Source of the DNA: Pinus tabuliformis
Lineage: Eukaryota; Streptophyta; Pinopsida; Pinales; Pinaceae
DNA length: 64,000 nucleotides
Assembly: GCA_031772625.1 (NCBI GenBank)
Contig: CM062815.1
Coordinates: 114,956,989 to 115,020,988 of the forward strand
Direction of reading: 5' to 3'
The first letter of the stretch is position 1. Each line of letters opens with the position of its first letter. A program made the position numbers and the translations under genes. The notes below the pieces were generated by a model. That model did no database searches and had not been told where the DNA came from. It worked only from the letters and a program-made list of their open reading frames with translations. Positions 23,904-34,836 of the stretch are shown here, piece by piece.

Positions 23904-24498
23904 CATTGATGGAAACACAGATACTCCTTATGTGAGTAAAACTCCCTTTAACTTCATGCTTTATCTCTTGCTTATGATTTCAATCTCCTCAGGTTTTCTC
24001 TCCCTCGTTGAAATCAATGGCAAAGTGTGACCCCCCCTACAATCTGCCTACTTCTTGTGGACCTGTCAGCTGCTTGTGCTCCCCTAACGAGAAGCCTTCT
24101 TGTAATAACCTGTAAATGACGATCCCTATGGACCTGTGACCTACATGTGCTCCCCCTGACAAGAAGCCTTTCTCTATCACCAACGACCTTTATGGACTTG
24201 TATCCTATGGTTTTTCATCTCCCCCTGATTATGTTTTGAATTTGACACATTTGTCCTAAAGCTGCCATTTTGTCCATGTTGTTTTTACTATTAATGGTAG
24301 ACTTTGTGCCACATACTACTTCATAGGCTCCCCCTTTTCAAAATTTAAGGAGTCGACGAGCCAAATCGTTCAAAATAGTGAGTCACCTAGCAAACCATCT
24401 AAAGCAACTGTTAATTCCTCACAACCTTTTACAAACCTTGAAATCATAACTGCTAATACCTTGTGCTCTTCTTGCTCATCTAGTACCTATTTTCTTTT
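23904..24498. other. 3' untranslated interior of gag-only copia element
   Basis: Between the gag C terminus and the polypurine tract. It contains repeated GGACCTGT and CTCCCCCTGA words (about 24050-24240) but no coding sequence for pol. Confidence 0.45.
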
Positions 24499-26231
24499 CT
24501 AAACTTTCTTATTCTTGTTGCCAATATTTTCATTCATGGGTAATTCCATATTGTACTTGTAGTGACGAGTTCTGTGTCCATAGTTATGACATTTATAACA
24601 TTCCTTATCAGGATTGTACCTGCACTCTTGACCTATGTGTCCATAATTATAACATGTGAAGCATTCAATGTCATTGATAGAGGATTCAGTATGATATCTG
24701 CAATTGCAAGTGATAGAATTTGAAACATTCAATGTTTGGTCCATCTAGCACATATTCTCTGTTGAAAAAATCATCATGGAACTAGTCTCGTGATCCTGCA
24801 AACTTGCTTCTAGGGTTTTGTGGATAATGATTGTACCTATCAAAAACTTCACAATCCCTAGCTATATGACCATAGTTAGCACATAATTGTACCTGTATGA
24901 TTCATTCAAAGGCGGTGGTCCTTGATAATTGTACCTGTCAACAACTTTACAATCCCTAGCCATATGTCCAAATTTAAAAAATAATAACCATTAAATGGAC
25001 GAACGTACCTGGATGATTGTCCATACTCATTCTTATTCGAAGGGGATGTTGTAGTCTTTTATTTTCCTTTGTCCTTGACTACTTTGGCATCATTCTTTGG
25101 AGTTGTAATATTCTTCATTGGTTTATTACTTTGATCAGTATTCTTCTCAATATCACTATGCGAAGATGTGGAGCTTGTACCTTCATTAATTGGAGCCTTA
25201 CCTGCTTTTTCTGCCTTCATCTTCAACTGAGATAATTTTTTATCTTTCTTGTCAATAATCTCCAAGTGTTATTTTTTCCATTCCTGAACTTGTTTATTTC
25301 CGTGAGAGTTGCATCAAGTTCTTTTTACGTTTGAGCAAGGTCTTCTTGAAACCATCTTTTCAAGATCTCCCTTCTCTTTTTCTACGTCTTCAATATGTAG
25401 CTTTATAAGAGTGGTATTCTCTACTTCTCTATTGAGTAACTTTATCTATTCCTTTTTCTTTTCATTTTCTTCCCTAAGCCTACTTATTTCTGCTAAAGAT
25501 GTATCTAATTCCTTTTGTTTTTGGTCAACTGTAGATATGTACCTTTGATCAAATTCTTTTAATTTGCTTGCAAAATCCTTCTCTTTCTACTCTACTTCCT
25601 GCAATTGGAGTTTCAATAGAGCAACTTATTCTTTGAGTGTATGACTTTTTGACTCTTTGACTTTTCTAGCTTCCTCTAACTAGATTCTAAGACTGCTTAT
25701 AACTTCCTCAGGTTCTTCATTCTTCTTATTAAGTCCTTTTTCTATCTTCAGTTCTTCGTCCAGAATTTTAGCTCTTTCACTTTCACCCTTGAGTTCCTTT
25801 ATAACTCTGACAACCTCATTTTGAAATTCAATTTCACTCATTTCTTCAACTTGTTCCTCAAGAGCATCCTTGTGAACATATACATCTTGATATGAATGCA
25901 TTTTTAAGTAGATATTATGGAGCCTTTCCCAAAAAACTTTGGTCATTGAGCACTCACCAACTTTTTCTTTTACAGGATCTAGAAGAACATTAAAAATGAC
26001 ATGTATGGATTTCATATTGTACATTTTAGCTTTGTTGGTAGATGTGTCTCCATCAACAACACATTTCCATACATCATGAGCTTGTAGATGGACTACCATT
26101 CTAGATTCCCATATCCAGTAATTATCTTCATCAAATTTGGGAGTTGGTGTACAATACTGATTTTCTTCAGATGTTTCAGTACTTGAAATTTCCTTTTAAT
26201 GCTTGGCGACTTTGTTCTTCGATTTTCCCAT
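24499..26231 (-). pseudogene. Ty1/copia gag with two zinc knuckles, frameshifted
   Basis: The start at 26231 (MGKSKNKVAKH) is chosen because it lies just inside the primer site and is in frame with PKFDEDNYWIWESRMVVHLQ, the usual copia gag N terminus. One stop follows residue 11. Residues up to 25680 include VFWERLHNIYLKMHSYQDV, a UBN2-type gag core, then a long Lys/Glu-rich coiled coil. Frames then break repeatedly; a 25059-25265 piece is Lys/Ser-rich. The C terminus (24499-24744) has two knuckles: CFTCYNYGHIGQEC, intact, and CYKCHNYGHRTRHY, whose last Cys is Tyr. No protease or polymerase follows. Confidence 0.75.
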
Positions 26232-26278
26232 CTCTACGCTTTGAGATCTGCCTTCCAGTGGTTAAGTTGTTACTGAAG

Positions 26279-26297
26279 GAACCAAGCTCTTATACAA
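26279..26297 (-). other. Primer-binding site, initiator tRNA-Met type
   Basis: The plus strand reads GGAACCAAGCTCTTATACA, where GCTCTGATACCA is the complement expected for a tRNA-Met primer; ten of twelve core bases agree. It ends two bases from the LTR edge at 26299, as in other copia elements. Confidence 0.7.
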
Positions 26298-26298
26298 T

Positions 26299-28183
26299 TG
26301 TTGGAAATACTTAGAGGGGGTGTGAATCATATTTCTTAGCAATTAGCACTTTTTATTTTTTTTCAGAGCATTAGTTAGCCTTCAGTTATTATTATATAAA
26401 CAATAATCAACAGTAGACAACACCATACAACAATGCAGAAAGATAAAATAGTGGACACAATATTTTAAGGTGTAAAACCCCCTCCAGGTCAAAAACCATC
26501 GAACGCTTCGTAGTAATTGTCTTATTCTTCTCTTTAACAAAAAAATTAATTACATTAAGTTCTCGACCACAACTGAAGGAGGCGACAACCCCCTAATTTA
26601 CAAGCTACAACTTGTAGGACGCTACTACACCCTAATAATCTACCGCAATCAAAAGGATGCCCCAACGCCCTATAAGTCAAGCCACAATTTGACGAATGCC
26701 CCAACACTCTGTTTAACAAATGTTGTCAGAAGGATGCTTCTTCACCCTGTAATTTATCAACCTCAACTGAAAGGATGCCACAATGCCCTGTGCAGGCTAC
26801 GACCTGCCCTAGCACCACCATTCCCCCTAGAAGTGTTCTCAAGGCCACAACCTAAAGGTGACTCCAATCACCTACCTTGCACCACCCTACCACCCTAAAG
26901 ATTTGGTAGACCATGTTTCACAATTTTCAGACTGGATCCCTCTATGCTCTGAATCAATATAGTAAATTTGTAAAGAAGATGTTGTATAAGTGTCAAATCT
27001 TGGTAGCCACTGACCACTGCACAATGATGCACATCAAAACTCACTACTCAATTGTACATCATTGTCACTGTTCAATTGCACAGCACTGTCACTACACAAT
27101 TGCACATCATTGTCACTGCACACATATGTCACTGCACACATATATCACTATACATATGATTACTGCTCAACATCAAGAGCTTACAATGTTGGCTACCATT
27201 GCACGTCATTGTGTTGAACTACTCATGAATGAATAAACATCAAGGCTCATATGCAGATAATCATACTTCACGTTGCTTCACTGTTACAAATTGCTCACAA
27301 TGTTGCAACCATCTGCCACTATTATCAAATGGTGGCACAAAAAAAGGTGCCTCAGGTCATCCCTATGACCTGCTGCCATTGCTCTCAAGCCCTGTCCACA
27401 GAGGGCTACCAACATATGTCTAAACATTTATGCCTTTGTCCCAATAAGTTGTTACAGACAAGTTATTTATCATTTTCAAGCGTCTTGTCAATTAACAAGT
27501 TTATAATTCAATATCAACTTAATATTCATCCTAAATGTCTCCAATATGTTCTATGTCCAAATTTACCCAAGTGTTTCTCTAAGCACATGTAACCATTTCC
27601 TTCAATGAAACCCTAGGATCAAACACTAAACCCTATGACCAAACTAAACCCTTGAATTGTTTGAATAAATTCCTTGTCCAATGAACTGATAACTTCAACA
27701 ATACTTAATGTATGTCAAGATTCAATTATGAGGATTATGTCAAACTACTGGTTATTAAGGTAACCAAGGTCATAGTAGTTGGATTACTTAGGTTTTTCCA
27801 TGCAACAAGTTTAATATCATAACAAGGTAAGTGGACCACTATTTACTAACTTCAAAGTTCAGTTCACTGAAGTCAAAATAGAGAAAAGGTTATTGATCAA
27901 CAAGTGTCACAGTTATTATGTCAATGTATCATACTTAGTCAAATATGATATCACAGTTAAGTATAGTCAAATGTCAAGGTCATATCAGTGCAAGGTACAT
28001 AGGTTCACTGTGTATGTGCATCGTTGTCCACAAATTTGATGAAGAAATCACTGTCAATGTAATATTAGATGTCAAGTCATGGTTAAGTCTATTACTAGAA
28101 GGTCACATAAAATAAGTATTATGTTATATGTGTTACTAAGTGTCACTTACAAACCCATATATATATATATATATATATCTATA

Positions 28184-28233
<50 letters not shown>

Positions 28234-29118
28234 TATACCACAATCATATATGTGTCTATGTCATGTTAAGTTACTCTTATATGATTTGCTTCTTTGTAAG
28301 ATCACATAATGTATGTCACTATATTTTGGTTCAAAATTGCAATGAGAGGTTTTAAAAATATGTTGAATCAATCATTAGCTTAGTGCATGATACTTAAAAT
28401 TGTTCAATTTACTATGAGCTCACTGCCACTTTTTTGTGGTAAGAATCAACATCATATATTTACAAGGGGATCGATGTCTTTACACATGTCACTGTCCATA
28501 CACATTATTAGATCACTAATATAGTGTGTCAAAGTTTATTACATCATCATCCCAATAACCAATGTGTGTACTATGCTCTGAACAATGACAAAAACCTTAG
28601 TCAACCTATTGTTATAGTAAACCTATACTACTGCAAAATTATTTCTCCTATAGATATCATTGCCTAAACAAAGAGACTTCAAATCTGACTTTCACAAAAA
28701 GATGTTTTGTATTCCTACTGAGTAGGTCCTAAATTAATTTGGATTATAAGGAGGACTCGTACACATATATGAATATGGGTAGAATTATCATTATTTGATG
28801 CTAGAGTAAGATACAATAGAACTACTTGAACCTAAACATATTTCTAAGGAGAATCCAATGACATGGATATCCTACCCAAACTCAATGATTTGACCCTTCA
28901 AAAACACTCCACAAAGTCAGGGTACATCCTTAGTCTAGGGAACCTAAACTTTATGACTTGGATTTTCAACCATCCAACAGTGGAGCTGCCAACTTGGTCT
29001 AATCCGACAATTACTAGGAAGCATTCATTAACCATTTGACATCAATGACCAGTGCTTTTAGTTAAAGTCAAACCTAGTCAACTCCAGAGGTTGATATCAA
29101 TGAAAACACTATCCAACA
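26299..29118 (-). repeat. 5' LTR of the gag-only copia element
   Basis: Partner of 15419-23890. It starts TGTTGGAAATAC on the plus strand and ends CCAACA. It carries a degenerate short tandem repeat at about 27030-27170 (CAATTGCACATCATTGTCACT theme) and a (TA)n tract near 28157-28232. The open frames within it are not genes. Confidence 0.8.
28157..28232. repeat. (TA)n microsatellite
   Basis: About 75 bp of nearly pure TA with two TATCTATATC interruptions. The 5' LTR copy is strongly expanded; the 3' LTR has only a short TA run at about 22180-22190. The frame through it (28079-28309) is an artefact. Confidence 0.9.
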
Positions 29119-29124
29119 AATTCC
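29119..29124. repeat. Target-site duplication, right copy (AATTCC)
   Basis: AATTCC directly follows CCAACA, the end of the right LTR, and matches 15413-15418. Confidence 0.8.
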
Positions 29125-29449
29125 CTCCTTTAGGCCGACTTGATGTTCCCAGGGTCGACTTGTACTTTGGAGCTTCTAGGACTTTCTAGACTAAAAAGCA
29201 ATTCCTTTTACAAGTATATGTTTTCCCAAAAGGGTATTATAAACATGATGTTGACTCATTTGATTCAAGACAACAAGTCCTAGGACCCAACAAATCCTAG
29301 AAGAATGAATAACATGATTTTACATAGAAGACCATCAACAATGAGCATGAAACACATGCTTTAATAATAATAATTTTTTTTCTCATTTGGTACATAGGAT
29401 AAATATTAAAATGAGTACAACAATATGAAGACCGAAACTAGTTACATTT
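29125..29449 (-). repeat. LTR portion of an older minus-strand copia element
   Basis: On the minus strand, GTAAGAGGGAG (29450-29460) looks like a polypurine tract and is followed by TGTTGAAAATG, a copia LTR start, at 29449. The LTR therefore runs leftwards from 29449, is interrupted at 29118 by the 15419-29118 element and continues left of 15413. Its other end was not located. Confidence 0.5.
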
Positions 29450-30553
29450 TCAACACTCCCTCTTACCTAGGGAGGTATTCATAATTTTCAAACCATTACA
29501 ACATCATATCTCAAACTGAAGAGTTCTCATAAGAAGAGTTAGATTGATAAACCATACTGTAAGTATCATCATCATGACAAACACTGTCTCTAATGCCTAA
29601 TTAGACAAGTTCTTCTTTAATCAAGAGCATTATGTTAGGATGCTTTATGTGTGATACCACGCTACCTCTACAAGGTACATACCCCATCCGAATGTCCATA
29701 AGGTATGTCCTTTTAGGACTATTTTTACCTTGGATCTCCATACCTGAGTCCTCAAAGAATATTGGTCCTCTTCAACCACTCTTCTCTTGGATTCATATCC
29801 CATCCTCAAAGAGTGTCAGTACCTTTCCTTTCTTGGATGTTATATCCTCAAGGAAACCATAGATTCTTATCCAATCCTCTATCATTCTCTCTTCATCACC
29901 TTAAGAGGAGAATGCACATGTGATGTCCAACATCACTCCCTCTCAACCAGAGAGGACATCCCTATTCTCCTTTAATCTTGAGAATAGAACCTTGCTCCTA
30001 TACAAGGAGACTCCTTTACTCCCTCTCAAAGTCAGAGGATATCCATACATCCTTTCTATTTGGTAAGTTGTCATCACAAGCCTTACAACTCATCTTCGTA
30101 AGAGTATCAACTACTAGATCTTCATCGTTTCCCGACTCTCTGTTTCCTCGAGATTTCTTTCTTTCAATGTATCATGGAGCCACCTTCTCTCTTTAATGTT
30201 GTGACAAGATCTAAGTCACCTTTCTTGCTCATCACTTTCATCTTCAACATGAAGGCATTGCACGAAGCCTTCTTAAGCTTCAAGTTGATCATAGCTTCCT
30301 CTTGAAAATGATATTCCTTTGACCTTTAGGTTATCTTCTCGTATTACTACCATCTAATTCCAAGATGAACATATCTTGAATTCATAGTTTCTAGGTACCA
30401 TATATTGAGCTTACCTCAATATTCTTCATATATTCCATCCATACAGTTGAACTTGCCTCAATTGTCATCATGTATCCTTGCAACATCCTTCCAGGCAGCA
30501 AAATAATATGATAACCAAATAACCAACAGTAATGAAAATCATACTTACCTTAC
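29450..30553 (-). other. Non-coding interior of older copia element
   Basis: It lies between the polypurine tract at 29450 and the young insertion at 30554. There are many CTTGAGA, TCCTCAAAGA and CATATCC-type words, but no protease, integrase or reverse transcriptase motif in six frames. It rejoins sequence at 39588. The element appears to have gag (40380-41290) but no pol. Confidence 0.45.
30549..30553. repeat. Target-site duplication, left copy (CTTAC)
   Basis: CTTAC directly before TGTTACACAG; repeated at 39588-39592. Confidence 0.85.
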
Positions 30554-31593
30554 TGTTACACAGTAATTTGTCACCATCCCTGTTACTCCTCTTGTCGTAC
30601 TTTGGAGGACTCATCCCGGGAGTTATAAGAAGTGACAAAGTCTAAAAACACTTACATTATGTTCCCCTGAGTATGTACTTCATGTTCCCTGAAGACACCT
30701 CCTACAGATTATCCCTGAAAAGTGCTCTTTTTCCATTGGCGCAGGTCCACAATATCTTACCCACGCCAATCATGGAGATCCTCAAAAGAGGGCGCGACCA
30801 TTGGCGCTCTGTCTTAGAGCAACAGTCGCGCCAACCAAGTTTGGTCATGCTTTTTGCCTTAACGCACGCCCGACTGTTGTTTCCTTCATTACATGGAGCT
30901 TTTTGAGGATAAAAAATCAGTCTTATGTCGAGTTCTATCCTATCTCCATCTTTAATGGCTTTTGGGGATAATGTTAATCCACAATAGGTGTCCCGGTTCA
31001 TCGTATCCTCCTCCCTTCTTCATCTATATAAGCTTGTCCTTATGCATTTGACAAGCTAGTCATGGAGTGCTAGATGTTGAGTTCTTGAGTTCTTGGAGGA
31101 ATGATAGTTGTGCTTATCATGAGTGATAATGAATGCTAGAGAGGTTATGCTGCCGGAGAGGAGAGACATTGCAAGACACATATAGTTGCTCGCCCAGCCA
31201 GGAGAGGTTCAACGTCAGAACCTTGGTTGTAACTTTTCCTGTTTATTATTAATTAATGAGCGGCTGCTATTATAGTTCCAATCTCATTGTCTATTATGGT
31301 GATGTGTTGATTTATTTCCTTTCTGACTGAAATATAGTTATGCCTTGGTAGATTTTATGTTGGTATCTGTCTCTTCCTTTGCATGTGTAGGTGTCCGTTT
31401 ATGATCTGCTGGAGCGAGGGAGCGGGAATATCAACTCTGCTTCAATCATAGCGTTGGATTCCAGGTTGGTCTTCTTAATTCACCGTTAATGCATAACTAG
31501 GAACTTGCGTGGCAACGTGGTTTGATTGTGGCTAGTTCTGTTTTAGGCTAGTGGGATCGCCTCTGTCCGCAGAGGGAATTTACCTATCCAACA
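30554..31593 (+). repeat. 5' LTR of young element
   Basis: It starts TGTTACACAG and ends CTATCCAACA, and aligns without gaps to 38548-39587. It contains a TATA box at 31025-31032 and TTGGCGC/GCGCCAA arms at 30801-30807 and 30828-30834. The 77- and 99-codon frames inside are conserved only because the LTRs are nearly identical. Confidence 0.9.
31025..31032 (+). promoter_or_regulatory. TATA box, 5' LTR of young element
   Basis: TATATAAG in a T/C-rich context, identical in the 3' LTR at 39019-39026. It places the transcript start near 31055 and gives R-U5 of about 0.54 kb. Confidence 0.6.
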
Positions 31594-31594
31594 A

Positions 31595-31614
31595 TTTGGC
31601 GACTCCGCTGGGGA
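31595..31614 (+). other. Primer-binding site, tRNA-Arg-like
   Basis: Three bases after the LTR end is TGGCGACTCCGCTGGGGA. From memory this is the complement of a plant tRNA-Arg 3' end (TCCCCAGCGGAGTCGCCA). All 18 bases would pair, in keeping with the element's youth. The tRNA assignment is from recall; the position and length of the site are seen directly. Confidence 0.7.
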
Positions 31615-33165
31615 GAAGCTATTTGGAATTTGTCTTGCATGTTAATTTTCTTCTGCTTGCTTGAGTGAATGAGCTTCCTGGGTCAGTTTTGAGTTTATAC
31701 TTTACTGTTTGACCCATCTGAGCACTGTCAACCTGAACTGAGGTCGTATTATTTATTTTTCTAGCTGGCAAGCTTAATTGGCGCAGTTATTACTCTGACA
31801 GTCGCGCCAGTTGGCGCATGCTGCTCAAAAGCAACTCGCGCCAATCCTGTGGTAGCGCAAGTTGCAGGCTAACAGTCGCGCCAGCCCTGTAAATTTTGCC
31901 TGTGTGTGGGTGGAAAGCTCTTTCAGCCTCTTTTTATATCTCTTACAGCCTCTGGAAGTGTGTTGAACCTCTGTTTGACTGGTTGTAGCCTTTATCCTTT
32001 AGTTGTTTGCTTATTTCTATTGATTTTCGCCTCAGCCCTAGAACATCTAGTGACTTTGCATTTCTAGCCTTCTGTGGGAAGTTTCGATCTCTTGATTATC
32101 CAGTCAACTTGTTGGTTGTGTTCTGCACCTATCCAGTGATTTGTTAAAGCTTGATCTTCTATACTCTGAGTGATTCACTTCTAGCCTCTTTTGATTTCGC
32201 TTGACTTCATTCGACCTTAGATTACATGGTTCATTGAAAGTCTTTGTGTTTTTCCTTGCTTGCATAGTTCATTTTGGTGTTTCAGAATTAGTTCTATTTC
32301 ATTGAGTGAACTTGAATTGTGCATATCTCTTAAGATTTGTTTAAATGCATCATTCCATCTTAAAGGAAAGAAAAACAAAATATCTTTTGCATTCTATTAG
32401 TTAGCATTTGTTGTTATTTGTTGCTATTAAAAAGAAAAAGAAAAGTTTCATTTCTTGTTATTAGCTGCATTAGGATCTTTGTCGTTTGTTGAGTGATCAT
32501 TTCATTTGTGTAAAGATATCAACCCTCCTGTAGATAGAATTCATCGAATCAAATGATCTAATTTTGGCATATAGTTTGCATTTAAGAAGTTTTTGAGATA
32601 TCACATACGGTAGGACCAAAAAACTGAAACATAATCGAAGATAAACTTTAAAATAAACTCAATGAACATAACAACGCATTGGAACATAACGCAAATACTC
32701 TAGAGGTCTAGGTTAGAGACATGTTCCGGCATCTTTAAACCTGGTAGTTTATCGTCGAGTGGTTGGGTGATTCCTCCACGGTGAAACGATAGGTGCCAAT
32801 ACGGACTGAGCTCCCACGTACCGTCGCGTATATACGGGAGACCCCACTAGGCTATTATCCTTTATCCATAGGAAGCCGTGTCAGCCGCCCTACGATTCAC
32901 AATGCAGTGAACACAGCATTCACGAAGATCGACCACCCGTACCCTAAAAAGTATTCTGTGGTTTTGTGACAAGTTTGGCACACCCTCTACCTAGAATTCC
33001 AGAGCAGTCACTTTTGATCCTTTTCGGACTCCTTAAACGAAAAGGTGCCTGTGAGCGTCTTGTCACTTCGTGCTCATTAAATATTCAAAGGAGACTAGAG
33101 TCATCTTTTATCCTTTTCTCGACTCTTAAAAAATGAAAAGGTTAAGTTCAGTGTCTTAAAATTTA
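31615..33165 (+). other. Long 5' leader of young element
   Basis: About 1.55 kb separates primer site and gag. It contains TTGGCGC/GCGCCAA inverted arms (31778-31885) and, close to gag, stem-forming pairs at 33019-33045 and 33097-33141 of the same type as those downstream of the protease. No upstream frame of note. A conserved-looking segment at about 32755-32945 (CCACGGTGAAACGATAGG and neighbours) may be functional. Confidence 0.55.
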
Positions 33166-34836
33166 TTGGCCACGATAACATCTACCCAATTAGATTTTGT
33201 TTGCGTTAGCTTGAGTAGGATTATTTCTCGTTCAATGGCAGCCTTCCCGGCGCCCACCGGCCAAGGTGTTCTTCCTGATGGGAACCCTCGTCCATTTCCT
33301 TCTGTTGGAAATGTCGGTGTTCAGTATATCGCAACTTTGTCTTTGCCTGGGTTAACCATCGGTTTGCCCGTATGGTTGTTTTCAAACTCGGTGGTCTCAA
33401 GTGTGATAACTTCTGCTCCGAATGAAACCACCTCCCAGGTAATACCCACTTCAAATGTTACTTCCGAGGTCAATGCCGTCCAATCCACCACGGCAGACAA
33501 AGCCTCGAAAGCAAAGAAGAAAAGGAAACCGAAGAATAAGCCAAATCAACCCAAGCAGGAAGCCCCTAACCCTCCGCCCGATGAGGGTGCCAAACGCAAA
33601 CCCAAGTATCCTTGTTTTATCTGCGATGAGGATCACTATACCAAGGATTGCCCGAGGCGGTCCGAAGTTAGTCGTTTGTTAAAAGGCACCCCTGGGACTC
33701 CTGCGGTGCTCAAAGAGCCCTTTCCCACCCAACACACTAAAAAAACTCAAATGGTGGCTGACCCATCTCAGCCTCCCTCTTCGTTTGGTTCTCAAGTGTT
33801 TATGGCCGGAACGATACCCATCAATATCAGTACTCGAACAAAATATTACCCGCCATCTACCGGGAAGGAGCCTGAGATACCCTCTAGTGCTCCTCCGTTC
33901 AGTTCGGGTCCACCACCACCTCCTCCACCCGAACAACGTCTTGCTGATTGCAAGGTGGACCCTTCCCCTTCTTCGCCTACTGCTGCGTCCTCATCTTCTA
34001 CTTCGCCTGGTGAACCTCTGGATTCAAGTAACCAGGTGGCTAAGAAGAAAAAGAAGAAGAAGACAAAGAAGAAGAAGACAAAGAAGAAGAAGACCCCTAA
34101 ACCAAAGGTTAAAGGTATAACCCAAGTCGAGCCACCTTGTGCTCCTCCGCGGAAGGTCAAATTTCCTTGTAAGTTGTGCAAGGAAGACCACCTTCTCCGC
34201 GATTGTCTTGGCATTCCCAGGGTTTTAGAAGTATGGTCTCATGATCCGGACTGCCCTGCATCGTCCTCGGTAGATCGTGGCGATGTTACTTTATCACCTG
34301 GAAACGGTAAGGGAAAAGAGAAGATTCGAATCCCTTGTAAACTTTGTGAAGGCAATCATCCCCTTCACCTTTGTCCATTCATGGATAGAGCCTCTATTGT
34401 ATTGGAAAGTCTTACAGCTCCCTCAACCCAACTTCCTTCTGGTTATCAACGTCTTTCTGCAATTGCAGAACGTTCCCCTGTTGACATAGAAATCAACCAA
34501 GATTCCTCTCTTGTCCAGCCTCCTCTTCCTGAATCTGGCTCTGCCAAGCCTGTTCCAGACCAACCATTGGTCGGAAAGAGCATCGACTCGATTTCACCAC
34601 CCGCCGACCACTCTATTTCAAAAGAGCATCAAACTCATGTTCTTCTCGTCTCCTCAGATTCTCCTACATCTGGAAATACCCCTACATCTGAGAGTCCTAC
34701 TGCGCTCTCCCCCGAGCAGGGGGGCAATCATACGATTCCCCCACCAAGTAGTTCAGTCGCTTCCTTCGACTGGAGACGTTTGACTACCTTCCGCCTCCCG
34801 TCTCATGTGCCTTTTTGGGTCATGGTACATGCCTGA
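33166..34836 (+). CDS. Gag with three CX2CX3HX4C zinc knuckles, young element
   Basis: This is an uninterrupted frame of 556 codons. An internal ATG at 33235 (MAAFPAPTGQG) is an equally good start and would remove 23 residues. The N-terminal 120 residues have no recognised domain. Lys-rich tracts lie at about residues 110-130 and 290-318 (nearly pure Lys/Thr). Three zinc knuckles with spacing CX2CX3HX4C occur at residues 150-162 (CFICDEDHYTKDC), 335-347 (CKLCKEDHLLRDC) and 391-403 (CKLCEGNHPLHLC). This is one residue shorter than the usual CX2CX4HX4C. The remainder is Pro/Ser-rich. The frame overlaps the protease frame by up to about 50 bases. It probably packages RNA in virus-like particles. 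Confidence 0.75.
   Translation: MATITSTQLDFVCVSLSRIISRSMAAFPAPTGQGVLPDGNPRPFPSVGNVGVQYIATLSLPGLTIGLPVWLFSNSVVSSVITSAPNETTSQVIPTSNVTSEVNAVQSTTADKASKAKKKRKPKNKPNQPKQEAPNPPPDEGAKRKPKYPCFICDEDHYTKDCPRRSEVSRLLKGTPGTPAVLKEPFPTQHTKKTQMVADPSQPPSSFGSQVFMAGTIPINISTRTKYYPPSTGKEPEIPSSAPPFSSGPPPPPPPEQRLADCKVDPSPSSPTAASSSSTSPGEPLDSSNQVAKKKKKKKTKKKKTKKKKTPKPKVKGITQVEPPCAPPRKVKFPCKLCKEDHLLRDCLGIPRVLEVWSHDPDCPASSSVDRGDVTLSPGNGKGKEKIRIPCKLCEGNHPLHLCPFMDRASIVLESLTAPSTQLPSGYQRLSAIAERSPVDIEINQDSSLVQPPLPESGSAKPVPDQPLVGKSIDSISPPADHSISKEHQTHVLLVSSDSPTSGNTPTSESPTALSPEQGGNHTIPPPSSSVASFDWRRLTTFRLPSHVPFWVMVHA

Larger units (their letters stand above)
15419..29118 (-). mobile_element. Gag-only Ty1/copia element with long LTRs, containing nested insertions
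   Basis: It is bounded by TGTTGGAAAT at 15419 and CCAACA at 29113-29118, with the 6-bp duplication AATTCC on both sides (15413-15418 and 29119-29124). The 5' LTR is 26299-29118. The 3' LTR is 15419-23890 and has been split by two later insertions (16173-17348 and 18105-21775). The interior, 23891-26298, holds a tRNA-Met-type primer site, a gag pseudogene and a polypurine tract, but no pol. The element is therefore non-autonomous, using copia functions in trans. Many substitutions between the LTRs show it is old. Confidence 0.85.

Noticed and set aside
28079-28309. 76-codon frame of Ile/Tyr repeats
   Set aside because: Translation of the (TA)n microsatellite.
33846-34214. Minus-strand frame of 122 codons with Phe/Val run
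   Set aside because: Shadow of the Lys-rich part of the plus-strand gag.
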